Source: Syntrophales bacterium
Lineage (GTDB): Bacteria; Desulfobacterota; Syntrophia; Syntrophales; UBA8958
Assembly (NCBI GenBank): GCA_023231165.1
Contig: JALNVY010000099.1
Coordinates: 1-8,702, forward strand
Direction of reading: 5' to 3'
Length of the DNA stretch: 8,702 nucleotides
Shown: positions 1 to 6,793 of the stretch, in pieces
Position numbering within the stretch: the first letter of the stretch is position 1
Layout: every line of letters starts with the position of its first letter
Position numbers and translations under genes: made by a program
The notes under the pieces: generated by a model
The model's input: only the letters and a program-made list of their open reading frames with translations
Told to the model about the DNA's origin: nothing
Database searches by the model: none

Positions 1-536
1 ACCCGGTCGCGATGCATGTCTTCTTCCACAAAACCATCGTCATCTTCAAGATTATCGACTACGTTCTTGATTCTCATCTCCCCGTTGCGTATCTTCCGTC
101 CAATATCCACGACCTCATTGATGCAGACAGTGACACTGAAAACCGAATCCATGGTATCCCGGATGCCATCCTCAATTTTTTTGGCAATTTCAACCTCTCC
201 ATCCCGGCTAAGCAGAGATACCATCCCCATCTCCCGAAGATACATCTTCACCGGATCGCCGGTCTTGCCAGCCACGGGCATCAAACCGATAAGATCTTCG
301 TCTTTTGACCCAACAAGCTCGTCCGGCGCCTTTTTGACGACCAGCTTTTCTCCCTTGTCCGTGTCGATAATATCGATGTTCTTCTCCCCAAACAGCATGA
401 TGATATCATCAATCTGATCCGACGAAATGACATCCGACGGCAATAGGTCGTTCACATCGTCATAGGTTAAAAAACCCTTTTCTTCTCCCAAGGACATCAG
501 TTTCTTAAATTCCTCAGATTGGATGTCTTTTCCCAT
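1..536 (-). CDS. rpoD: RNA polymerase primary sigma factor RpoD (sigma-70), N-terminal part, cut by window edge
   Basis: This is the housekeeping sigma factor that directs RNA polymerase to -35/-10 promoters. Reading the minus strand from the ATG at 536-534 gives 178 codons that stay open to the edge, so only the N-terminus is present. Residues 1 to about 85 form an acidic region 1.1 (starts MGKDIQSEEFKKLMSLGEEK), which in this family masks DNA binding until core enzyme is bound. Residues about 92-125 are region 1.2, with the family signature TGDPVKMYLREMG followed by LLSRDGEVEIAKKIEDG. After that comes the acidic, poorly conserved spacer (DNLEDDDGFVEED). The DNA-binding regions 2 to 4 lie outside the window. 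The start is supported by a strong GGAGGC ribosome binding site at 548-543, 6 nt upstream. The gene lies 15 nt after dnaG, as in the classic macromolecular-synthesis operon. Family and start are confident. Confidence 0.96.
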   Translation of the reverse strand, partial: MGKDIQSEEFKKLMSLGEEKGFLTYDDVNDLLPSDVISSDQIDDIIMLFGEKNIDIIDTDKGEKLVVKKAPDELVGSKDEDLIGLMPVAGKTGDPVKMYLREMGMVSLLSRDGEVEIAKKIEDGIRDTMDSVFSVTVCINEVVDIGRKIRNGEMRIKNVVDNLEDDDGFVEEDMHRDR

Positions 537-542
537 AAAAAA

Positions 543-548
543 GCCTCC
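543..548 (-). promoter_or_regulatory. Ribosome binding site of rpoD
   Basis: On the minus strand GGAGGC is followed by six T residues and then the rpoD ATG. It fits inside the 15-nt dnaG-rpoD gap. It is much stronger than the signal in front of dnaG, in keeping with a higher need for sigma factor than for primase. Confidence 0.75.
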
Positions 549-551
549 ATT

Positions 552-2342
552 TTACCCTTTCGCTAATACTGTCTTTTCTGCTTTCATCAGTTCTCCCTTT
601 TCAAGAAGCAGGCGCTGGCACAATTCCGGATCGCTCGCCTGCTGAGCCCTGAACAGCCTCATTTTCAAGGATCGGTGCCTTTCCTTGAACCATTTGCGCC
701 TGATCTGGTGGATCATGTCACTGAAAACCTTGTCAACGGTGTCCGCTTCCCAGGCACCCGAATCAATGAGACGGCTTAAAATTTCGTCCCGCAGGGGCCC
801 GACATCCAGATGGTCAACAAAGTCCTTAAGGTCGATTTTCCCAATCCTGTCATAATAAGTCGCGATAACGTTTCCCAGATTCCTTAATTCTTCGCTACCG
901 AAGCATTTCAGGATATCAGCGTCAATCATAGCGGGAATCTTGTCGGGACGATCCAGGATCATCGTAATAAAGTTCATTTCCAGAGCATCCACGGGTGATG
1001 AAGACCGATTTTCGCTCTTCTGGAGAACGGTTTCGTTAGATTTCTTCCCCATTCCCTGCATGACTTCCGTCTTGAGAATAGCTTCGTCGACTCCTATCCT
1101 TTCCGCCGCAAGTTTAATGAAAAGATCCTTCTCAACGGCGTTGTCCATTCTAGTTATAAAAGATAGGGATTCCCGGAGTGCGTCCCGGTCATGATTAAAA
1201 TCTCCCCTGCTCCCGACCACGGTATCAAGATAATATTCCACCGCCGGGGGAGACTTTTCAATTAATTCCTGAAATCTTTTCTTTCCGAAGTTCCGAACAT
1301 AGTCATCAGGATCGGAGGCTTCCGGAAGTATCACGGCCCGGGTGTGCAGGTTCCCATCAATAAACAATCCCAAGCTTCTTGCCAGCGCCTTCTTACCCGC
1401 CTCATCACCGTCGAATACCACTGCTACATTTTTCGTATACCTGCGGAGCAAATCGACATGATCCCGGGTAAGGGCAGTCCCCAAGGTCGCAACGACATTT
1501 CTCACCCCGGCATTCCAGAGGGATAGCAGGTCGAAGTAACCCTCAACCAGAATGGCATAACCGCTTTTTCTAATATTTTCTTTCGTCCTGCTGAGGCCAT
1601 ATAGGTTCTTTCCCTTGCTGAATAACGCCGATTCCGGTGAATTTAAATATTTTGGCTCCCCTTCCCCCAGAATTCGTCCACCAAAAGCAATGATCTGGCC
1701 GGCCTGGTCTTCGATGGGGAAGATAATTCTGCCCCGGAATCGGTCATAATATTCTCCTCGTTCATTTTTTACGAGGAGTCCTGACTGTTCGGCCAGGGGA
1801 AGTGGTACCTTTTTTTGTTCCAGATAATCCCTGAGAAACCTCCAGCCCTCAAGGGAATAACCTAATTGGAAAGTACTAACAGCCTCGTCGCCGATATCCC
1901 GGTTCTGCAAATATAGATGAGCTTTCTGGCATTCCTTCCCTCTCAATCGGGCCAAATAATAATCTGAAACCAGGGCATGGAGGCGGAGCATCCTCTCTTT
2001 GAGGGTTAATTGCTCCTTTTCCTGCCTGCTGAGGGGTCGATCGGGAAGGGCAACGCCTGTCTTTTTCGCCAAATACCGGATCGCTTCCGGAAAAGTCAGT
2101 CCATTTATCTTCATGATAAAGGCGAGGGCATTTCCTCCTTCACCGCAACCGAAACAGTAAAAAATCTGTTTATCCGGACTCACAGTAAATGAGGGCGTCT
2201 TCTCCTTATGAAAAGGACAGAGACCGATATAGCTCCTTCCTGCCTGTTTCAGACCTACAAACCCCGACACAAGATCCACGATATTGATCCGTCTCTTTAT
2301 TTCGTCAATCTTATCTTCAGGAATTGAACCTTTAGTCAGCAA
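552..2342 (-). CDS. dnaG: DNA primase DnaG
   Basis: Primase makes the short RNA primers for lagging-strand DNA synthesis, working with the replicative helicase. The 596-residue product has the full family layout. An N-terminal zinc-binding domain has C42-x2-H45 and C63-x2-C66 (LCPFHKEKTPSF ... FYCFGCGEGG). The polymerase core carries YYDRFRGRIIFPI at about 199-210. The TOPRIM domain holds the metal-binding E267 in LVEGYFDLL and the acidic DGD at 311-313 (VVFDGDEAG). A polar linker near 428-452 leads to a C-terminal helicase-interaction region of low conservation, running to about residue 596. The length is normal for bacterial DnaG. The start is a TTG at 2342-2340; no ATG lies nearby in frame, and the frame is closed by TAA at 2369-2367. 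The only ribosome-binding sequence is a short AGG about 9 nt upstream, inside the end of yqeY. Weak initiation fits the low primase levels known from E. coli. The gene sits 5 nt after yqeY and 15 nt before rpoD. Confidence 0.97.
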   Translation of the reverse strand: MLTKGSIPEDKIDEIKRRINIVDLVSGFVGLKQAGRSYIGLCPFHKEKTPSFTVSPDKQIFYCFGCGEGGNALAFIMKINGLTFPEAIRYLAKKTGVALPDRPLSRQEKEQLTLKERMLRLHALVSDYYLARLRGKECQKAHLYLQNRDIGDEAVSTFQLGYSLEGWRFLRDYLEQKKVPLPLAEQSGLLVKNERGEYYDRFRGRIIFPIEDQAGQIIAFGGRILGEGEPKYLNSPESALFSKGKNLYGLSRTKENIRKSGYAILVEGYFDLLSLWNAGVRNVVATLGTALTRDHVDLLRRYTKNVAVVFDGDEAGKKALARSLGLFIDGNLHTRAVILPEASDPDDYVRNFGKKRFQELIEKSPPAVEYYLDTVVGSRGDFNHDRDALRESLSFITRMDNAVEKDLFIKLAAERIGVDEAILKTEVMQGMGKKSNETVLQKSENRSSSPVDALEMNFITMILDRPDKIPAMIDADILKCFGSEELRNLGNVIATYYDRIGKIDLKDFVDHLDVGPLRDEILSRLIDSGAWEADTVDKVFSDMIHQIRRKWFKERHRSLKMRLFRAQQASDPELCQRLLLEKGELMKAEKTVLAKG

Positions 2343-2347
2343 CGGCG

Positions 2348-2794
2348 TTAACCTGAAAGTCTCGCCTTAACCTTTTCACTTACGACCTTGCCATCAGCCC
2401 TGCCACTGATCACAGGTACGAGGGCCTTCATTACCTTGCCCATATCTCTAGGACTTGCGGCACCTGTCTCTTGAATGGCCTTATCTATAGCCGCCGTGAG
2501 ATCTTCCTCCGAAAACTGCTGAGGCATGAATTCCTGAACGACTTTCAACTCCGATGTCTCCTTTTCAACCAGATCCATTCTGCCACCCTTCTCGAACTGT
2601 TCAATGGAATCCTTACGCTGTTTAACCATCATTGCGAGTACCTGTAGGAATTCCGCCTCCGTCACCTCCCGCTTCAGATCAATCTCTTTATTATGAATAG
2701 CGTTTTTCATCATCCTGAGGGCGGACAAGCGGATTTTTTCCTTGGCCTTCGCCGCCTTGATCATTTCCCGTTCTATTTTCTGATTAAGTTCCAT
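2348..2794 (-). CDS. yqeY: GatB/YqeY domain protein
   Basis: This is a small stand-alone member of the GatB/YqeY family. It resembles the C-terminal tail of the amidotransferase subunit GatB, which contacts tRNA; the cellular role of free YqeY is not settled. The product is about 148 residues. It has the family N-terminus (MELNQKIEREMIKAAKAKEK, then RLSALRMMKNAIHNKEID), a middle helical part around EVTEAEFLQVLAMMVKQRKDS, and the C-terminal signature MGKVMKALVPVISGRADGK followed by VVSEKVKARLSG. I chose the ATG at 2794 because it matches where family members begin. In-frame ATG at 2806 and GTG at 2812 are alternatives; none has an ideally spaced ribosome binding site, and GAGG lies 12 nt before 2794. 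The TAA stop is 5 nt before the dnaG start. Its place just before dnaG and rpoD is common in bacteria, and it is often preceded there by rpsU, which is missing here. Confidence 0.93.
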   Translation of the reverse strand: MELNQKIEREMIKAAKAKEKIRLSALRMMKNAIHNKEIDLKREVTEAEFLQVLAMMVKQRKDSIEQFEKGGRMDLVEKETSELKVVQEFMPQQFSEEDLTAAIDKAIQETGAASPRDMGKVMKALVPVISGRADGKVVSEKVKARLSG

Positions 2795-2837
2795 ATCCTT
2801 CTTCATCCTCACATATCACTGAAAAATTTTTCCTTTT

Positions 2838-2865
2838 AACTTATCCACCATTTACTTTTTGTCAA
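2838..2865 (-). promoter_or_regulatory. Candidate sigma-70 promoter for yqeY-dnaG-rpoD
   Basis: On the minus strand a perfect TTGACA (2865-2860) is followed by 16 nt and a weak -10 candidate, TAAGTT (2843-2838; 3 of 6 consensus bases). It lies in the 86-nt gap between the HIT gene and yqeY, one of the larger gaps in the block. An internal promoter here would let primase and sigma factor be made independently of the histidine genes. The -35 is convincing. The -10 is poor, so an activator, another start position or no promoter at all remain possible. Confidence 0.4.
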
Positions 2866-2880
2866 CGAAGTATTCAAGCC

Positions 2881-3225
2881 TCAGCCAAGGCCATCCTGAA
2901 GTTTCTTCCCCCCTAAGACATGCATATGGAGATGGAATATAACCTGTCCCCCGTCTTCATTGCAATTGATAACCATACGAAATCCGCTCTGATCTATACC
3001 CTTCTTCCTTGATACTTCCCGGGTTGCTGAAATCATGGCGCCCATAACCGCCATTCTATCCTCGTCAACATCAAGAATGGTGGCAATGTGTTCCTTAAGA
3101 ATAATTACCACGTGCACGGGAGCCATGGGATGTATGTCATCGAAGGCAAGAACCTTTTCATCTTCATAAACTTTGCTGCAAGGTATCGAACCTTTGACAA
3201 TTTTACAAAAGATACAATCGTCCAT
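2881..3225 (-). CDS. HIT family protein (HinT-like purine nucleotide phosphoramidase/hydrolase)
   Basis: HIT proteins use a histidine triad to cleave nucleoside phosphoramidates and related nucleotidyl bonds; HinT-type members act on AMP-linked amines. Counting from the preferred start, the 114-residue product has the catalytic triad H98-L-H100-M-H102 in FHLHMHVLGG near the C-terminus. The family N-terminus is CIFCKIVKGSIP, and C4/C7 with H46 and H98 could form the zinc site found in many bacterial HinT proteins. The central DDIHPMAPVHVVIILKEH is also typical. The length is normal. Two starts are possible. ATG at 3231 overlaps the hisA stop as ATGA but sits 1 nt from the Shine-Dalgarno sequence. 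ATG at 3225 is 7 nt after GGAGG and gives MDDCIFCK, so I prefer it. Close linkage to hisA is probably for co-expression; no histidine-pathway role is implied. Confidence 0.93.
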   Translation of the reverse strand: MDDCIFCKIVKGSIPCSKVYEDEKVLAFDDIHPMAPVHVVIILKEHIATILDVDEDRMAVMGAMISATREVSRKKGIDQSGFRMVINCNEDGGQVIFHLHMHVLGGKKLQDGLG

Positions 3226-3227
3226 TT

Positions 3228-3965
3228 TCATACCTCCTTTTTTCCCTTTGTTTTCCTGATTGCCTCCTCCAGGGAAAGGGCGCCGGTATAAAGAGCCCGA
3301 CCGGCAATCACACCGATGACTCCGGAATCTTCAATTTCCAGAAGTTTCTCGATATCGCCTATGCCCCCGACCCCTCCGGAAGCAATGACGGGAATTTCGA
3401 TCGCCCCGGCGAGAGCCTTTGTCGCCTTAATATTAATGCCCGTTTCCATGCCGTCACGCCTGATGTCCGTATAAACTATGGCACTTATTTGGCAGTCCCC
3501 ATAGCTTCGGATCAAATCGATCGCCGTCAGAGAAGTGGTTTCCGTCCAACCCTGCACGGCAACCATCTCATCCCGGGCGTCGATACCCAAGATAATCTGA
3601 TCTGCAAAGGTCCGGCAGGCCTCTTGAACCAGTTCAGGGTTTCTCAGCGCTGCTGTTCCCAAGATAATCCAGCGGACCCCAAGTTTCGCATAACTCGCGA
3701 TTGTCTCCATGTCACGTATGCCTCCCCCCAACTCCACGGGGATACTTACTGCACGGATGATGTCGTGGATGGCCTCCCTGTTCTGGGGGGAACCGGTAAG
3801 GGAACCGTCGAGGTCCACCACATGTATTCGTTCCGCGCCTTTCTCCTGCCAGCGTTCGGCAACATCCGCCGGATACTCACCATAAACGGTCGTCCGATTG
3901 AAATCCCCTTGCGCCAGCCGCACACAACGGCCTCCCTTGAGATCAATAGCAGGTATGATGATCAC
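3228..3965 (-). CDS. hisA: ProFAR isomerase HisA (phosphoribosylformimino-5-aminoimidazole carboxamide ribotide isomerase)
   Basis: HisA catalyses the Amadori rearrangement of ProFAR to PRFAR in histidine synthesis, in the cytoplasm, as a (beta/alpha)8 barrel. The 245-residue product is full length. The catalytic aspartates known in the family are visible: D8 in IPAIDLKGGRCVRL and D129 in LGIDARDEM, with the partner threonine T166 in YTDIRRDGMETG. Phosphate-binding glycine motifs appear at ELGGGIRD (78-85) and IASGGVGGIGD (194-204). The start is GTG at 3965-3963. It is supported by AAAGGAT at 3977-3971, with AGGA 6 nt upstream; the overlapping ATG at 3967 is out of frame and hits a stop at once. 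The stop lies 2 nt before the HIT start. HisF and the glutaminase HisH, its usual neighbours, are not adjacent here. Confidence 0.97.
   Translation of the reverse strand: MIIIPAIDLKGGRCVRLAQGDFNRTTVYGEYPADVAERWQEKGAERIHVVDLDGSLTGSPQNREAIHDIIRAVSIPVELGGGIRDMETIASYAKLGVRWIILGTAALRNPELVQEACRTFADQIILGIDARDEMVAVQGWTETTSLTAIDLIRSYGDCQISAIVYTDIRRDGMETGINIKATKALAGAIEIPVIASGGVGGIGDIEKLLEIEDSGVIGVIAGRALYTGALSLEEAIRKTKGKKEV
3233..3240 (-). promoter_or_regulatory. Shine-Dalgarno of the HIT gene, inside the 3' end of hisA
   Basis: On the minus strand AAAGGAGG encodes part of the last hisA codons (KKEV, stop TGA at 3230-3228). It also forms a near-perfect ribosome binding site, 7 nt before the ATG at 3225. 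Its spacing decides between the two possible HIT starts and suggests translational coupling with hisA. Confidence 0.75.
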
Positions 3966-4091
3966 ATCGCATCCTTTAAAAAAATTTTGGGATGATAGAA
4001 AATGGGGAGCGAATCAACTGATTTATGCCTTTGCAGAGTGGCTGTTTGAAATAAGGATAAACACCGGATCGAATTCAGGCCCTGCTGGAGA

Positions 4092-4805
4092 TCAGGGGGC
4101 AGCCAGAACCGAATCTTTTGCGACGCCGGGAAATCTTCTGACCGTATCCTCCATTCCCTCCATAGCCAACTCTTTCGCCGTTAGCCATCGCCCCTTATCT
4201 TTCAGGAAATAAGATGCCCCTAATACATTTTCCATCAACGATGACTGGGTTTTATTGAATATCCCTTTCCAGACTAGAGCTCCATCCTGAACTCTGTACA
4301 AATGGATTTCAAAGAAGACCGATGCGGGTTTTTCAACAGAATAATCATAACCCCGCCTCTCCCGGTAGCGGTAGAGATATCCCACGACAATACCGTCCGC
4401 ATTAAGTTCTTCTCCCACTTCCTTCATCACCTGCGGCAGGGTCGCCCTGAAAGAGTTACTGCTAACCCTGTTGTAAATACCTCCTACCCGGTCGGGCGAA
4501 ACGAGTTCGAACTGAGGATAGGCAGAAATTTTTTCCATAAAGAAATCCTGAAGAAAACGTTCCGGGCTCTTGAGATCATTATCCGTTTTCAGTACAGACG
4601 CAGAAAGTGCATTTTGAGTGGCATAAGTCGCTACCAATTCCGGGGAAACTTGCTGAAAGGGCATGACGGCAAGACGTCTGAAGGTGATGTCCTTGTCCTT
4701 CATGAGGGATGAAGATACGCCGCTGGCGCTCTGACAGCCGGAAATCACGATTAGAAACGCCAGGCACGCCAGCACTCGCCATTTCTCCTTTACGATGATC
4801 ATCAT
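4092..4805 (-). CDS. Putative outer-membrane lipoprotein, function unknown
   Basis: I do not recognise a named family. From the ATG at 4805 the product has about 237 residues. It begins with a lipoprotein signal peptide: a charged start (MMIIVKEKWR), a hydrophobic core (VLACLAFLIV) and a lipobox ISGC with the lipidated cysteine at residue 24. Glutamine follows the cysteine; by the +2 rule this favours transport to the outer membrane. The mature part starts with RRLAVMPFQQVSPELVA and later has NADGIVVGYLYRYRER, an arrangement reminiscent of periplasmic alpha/beta domains in CsgG/LpoB-like lipoproteins, though this is only a resemblance. The C-terminal third (GALVWKGIFNKTQSSLMENV, WLTAKELAMEGMEDTV) looks like a conserved domain. 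The start is uncertain: the frame opens at GTG 4859, with further starts at 4826, 4802 and GTG 4775. The last has GGAG 9 nt upstream but would leave a signal peptide without positive charge. It lies between hisB and hisA, where many bacteria have hisH. Confidence 0.8.
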   Translation of the reverse strand: MMIIVKEKWRVLACLAFLIVISGCQSASGVSSSLMKDKDITFRRLAVMPFQQVSPELVATYATQNALSASVLKTDNDLKSPERFLQDFFMEKISAYPQFELVSPDRVGGIYNRVSSNSFRATLPQVMKEVGEELNADGIVVGYLYRYRERRGYDYSVEKPASVFFEIHLYRVQDGALVWKGIFNKTQSSLMENVLGASYFLKDKGRWLTAKELAMEGMEDTVRRFPGVAKDSVLAAP

Positions 4806-4905
4806 ATATATGCGGAATCTGAACATTATGTGAATCGCACCCGTAAGAACCCCTATCACGGATTAGATAAATAACCCTGCATAGGAGGTGAAAGTACTTA
4901 TTAAG

Positions 4906-5490
4906 TTAGAGACTTCCCTTTGTAGACATGACACCATTAATCCGGTCATCAAGACTCGCCGCCCTTCTCAGGGCCCAGGCAAAGGCCTTGAAGATGGACT
5001 CGGCAACATGGTGGTTATTCTTACCATATAGCACATTGATGTGCAAGGTCATTCCACTATGATCCGAAAAAGACTTGAAAAACTCCTTTAGCAGCGCAGG
5101 ATCGAAATCTCCTATCCGGGCCCCTCCAAACTCGACATTGTAGATCAGATAGGGCCTTCCCGAAAGATCAATGGCGATACTGCAAAGGCTCTCATCCATT
5201 GGCACAAGAGCTGATCCATAGCGCTTGATGCCCTCTTTGGAACCGAGGGCTTCCTTTACAGATTGTCCCAGACAGATCCCTAAATCTTCAACCAGATGAT
5301 GGTCATCCACATCCCGGTCACCCTTTCCCGCTATCTTGATGTCAAAAAGACCATGCCTGGAAAAGAGAGTCAACATATGGTCCATGAAAGGAACCGTGGT
5401 GCCAATTTCCGCGCGGCCGGAGCCATCCAGATCCATTTCCATGGAAATAGTCGTTTCGCTGGTTTTCCTTTTGACCTTTCCCTTACGCAT
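4906..5490 (-). CDS. hisB: Imidazoleglycerol-phosphate dehydratase HisB
   Basis: This enzyme dehydrates imidazole glycerol phosphate to imidazole acetol phosphate, the sixth step of histidine synthesis, using a bound manganese pair. The 194-residue product is the single-function form; it lacks the phosphatase domain found in the fused enterobacterial enzyme. Family motifs are intact: VPFMDHML (33-40), DVDDHHLVEDLGI (60-72) and YGKNNHHVAESIFKAFA (155-171), which together supply the metal-binding histidines and acidic residues. The ATG at 5490 has GGAG and AGGA a few nucleotides upstream, so this start is well supported. It follows hisG after 59 nt. It precedes the putative lipoprotein gene by 100 nt, or 46 nt if that gene starts at its far upstream GTG. 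It would be co-transcribed with hisI and hisG. Confidence 0.97.
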   Translation of the reverse strand: MRKGKVKRKTSETTISMEMDLDGSGRAEIGTTVPFMDHMLTLFSRHGLFDIKIAGKGDRDVDDHHLVEDLGICLGQSVKEALGSKEGIKRYGSALVPMDESLCSIAIDLSGRPYLIYNVEFGGARIGDFDPALLKEFFKSFSDHSGMTLHINVLYGKNNHHVAESIFKAFAWALRRAASLDDRINGVMSTKGSL

Positions 5491-5549
5491 TTCCTCTCCT
5501 TCCGCTGCTAAACCGGCAGGCCTTCCTTATGCTTAGCCAAGCCTTTAAT

Positions 5550-6422
5550 TTATATTACTTTATTTAGGGAATATTCAATAATGCCCTCAGCGCCCGCCTC
5601 CTTCAGGAGGGGAATTAAATCCCTTACAATGCTTGTGTCCACAATAGTTTCTACGGCAAGCCATTCCTCGGAATACAGGCCGGAGATGGTTGGCGCCTTT
5701 AGAGATGGCAACAGTAAAATTACTCGCCCCAGATTTTCCTTGGCAACATTGAGTTTCAAACCAACTTTTCCCATGGCCTGCAAGGACCCGTTGAGTAGGG
5801 TCTTTATTTGATCAATCTTCTGCCTTTTCCAGGGGTCTTCCCAGGCGTCACGATTTGCGATCAGTTGGGTGTTGGTTTTCATCAACTCATGGATGATCTT
5901 TAATTTGTTGGCGCGGATAGTGGACCCCGTCTCTGTTACCTCGACAATGGCATCGACAAGACCCTCAACCACCTTGGCTTCCGTTGCCCCCCAAGAGAAT
6001 TCCACATGTACGTCAATATTACGTTCCCAGAAATATTTCTTGGTGAAATTGAGCAGTTCTGTGGATATTCGCTTCCCTGCCATATCCTCAAGGGACTGAA
6101 TATCCGAATCCTGCCTGACAACCAGCACCCAACGTGCTTGACGAGTTGAGGTTTTGGAGTAAATAAGATCCTGTATCGTCACCACGTCCGATTCATTCTC
6201 AATGATCCAGTCCCTGCCGGTCAGACCGAGGTCAAGAACCCCCTCTTCTACATATCGCGACATCTCTTGGGCGCGGACAAGGATACATGTTATTTCCTCA
6301 TCGTCAATGTCGGGAAAGTAATTTCTACTGTCATAAGTAATTCGCCACCCCGCTCTTTTAAACAGGTCAACGGTACTAACTTCAAGCGAACCCTTCGGTA
6401 TTCCCAGCCTGAGCTTTTTCAT
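5550..6422 (-). CDS. hisG: ATP phosphoribosyltransferase HisG, long form
   Basis: HisG joins ATP and PRPP to give phosphoribosyl-ATP, the first committed step of histidine synthesis. The 290-residue product is the long, self-sufficient form, which does not need HisZ. The two catalytic domains run from LRLGIPKGSLE (residues 4-14) to about 210, with DLGLTGRDW (64-72) and the PRPP-binding loop DAIVEVTETGSTIRAN (157-172). The C-terminal 80 residues (about 212-290, containing PTISGLYSEEWLAVETIVD) are the ACT-like regulatory domain that binds histidine in long-form enzymes. Feedback inhibition is therefore expected. The ATG at 6422-6420 overlaps the hisI stop in an ATGA arrangement. GGAGG lies 10 nt upstream inside hisI, indicating coupled translation. 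Confidence 0.97.
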   Translation of the reverse strand: MKKLRLGIPKGSLEVSTVDLFKRAGWRITYDSRNYFPDIDDEEITCILVRAQEMSRYVEEGVLDLGLTGRDWIIENESDVVTIQDLIYSKTSTRQARWVLVVRQDSDIQSLEDMAGKRISTELLNFTKKYFWERNIDVHVEFSWGATEAKVVEGLVDAIVEVTETGSTIRANKLKIIHELMKTNTQLIANRDAWEDPWKRQKIDQIKTLLNGSLQAMGKVGLKLNVAKENLGRVILLLPSLKAPTISGLYSEEWLAVETIVDTSIVRDLIPLLKEAGAEGIIEYSLNKVI

Positions 6423-6793
6423 CGATAGACATCCTCCGGGTTGAATATTCGCTCGCCAATTACCTTAACCTGACCTCCATCGATTCTTCGATAGAAACAT
6501 GACCTGTATCCCGTATGACAGGCGGCTCCGCCCCGTTGAAGAACCTTGAGGATCACGGCGTCCTGATCGCAGTCAACCCTTATTTCCTTGACTTCCTGCA
6601 GATTTCCCGATGTCTCCCCTTTGACCCATAAGGACTGACGCGACCGGCTCCAGAAGGTAGCCATCCCTGTTTCCAGCGTTTTTTCCCATGCCGTCCTGTT
6701 CATATAGGCAAGCATCAGAATCTCGTTTGTATCGAAGTCCTGAACAATAGCCGGGATAAGACCGCCGACTCTATCAAAATCCAGAGAAATCAT
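6419..6793 (-). CDS. hisI: Phosphoribosyl-AMP cyclohydrolase HisI (cyclohydrolase only)
   Basis: This enzyme opens the purine ring of phosphoribosyl-AMP, the third step of histidine synthesis, using zinc and magnesium. The 124-residue product covers only the cyclohydrolase domain; there is no fused HisE pyrophosphohydrolase part, and hisE is not in the window. Family signatures are WVKGETSGN (56-64), the metal-binding aspartates in DCDQDA (74-79), the zinc cysteine in GGAACHTGYRSCFYR (88-102, with C92 and C99), and FWSRSRQ near 47-53. The ATG at 6793 has GATGAGG about 11 nt upstream. It is the first gene of the minus-strand block, so the promoter in the following intergenic region should drive it. 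Confidence 0.97.
   Translation of the reverse strand: MISLDFDRVGGLIPAIVQDFDTNEILMLAYMNRTAWEKTLETGMATFWSRSRQSLWVKGETSGNLQEVKEIRVDCDQDAVILKVLQRGGAACHTGYRSCFYRRIDGGQVKVIGERIFNPEDVYR

Noticed and set aside
12..417. Plus-strand open frames of 98 and 133 codons opposite rpoD
   Set aside because: They lie antisense to a clear RpoD coding sequence, have no recognisable protein features and no ribosome binding sites; they are frame shadows.
3489..3995. 168-codon plus-strand open frame opposite hisA
   Set aside because: It is antisense to full-length HisA, its sequence is low in typical protein features, and it has no ribosome binding site.
4302..4712. 136-codon plus-strand open frame opposite the lipoprotein gene
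   Set aside because: The minus-strand frame has a signal peptide with lipobox and conserved-looking domains, so the plus-strand frame is best explained as a shadow.
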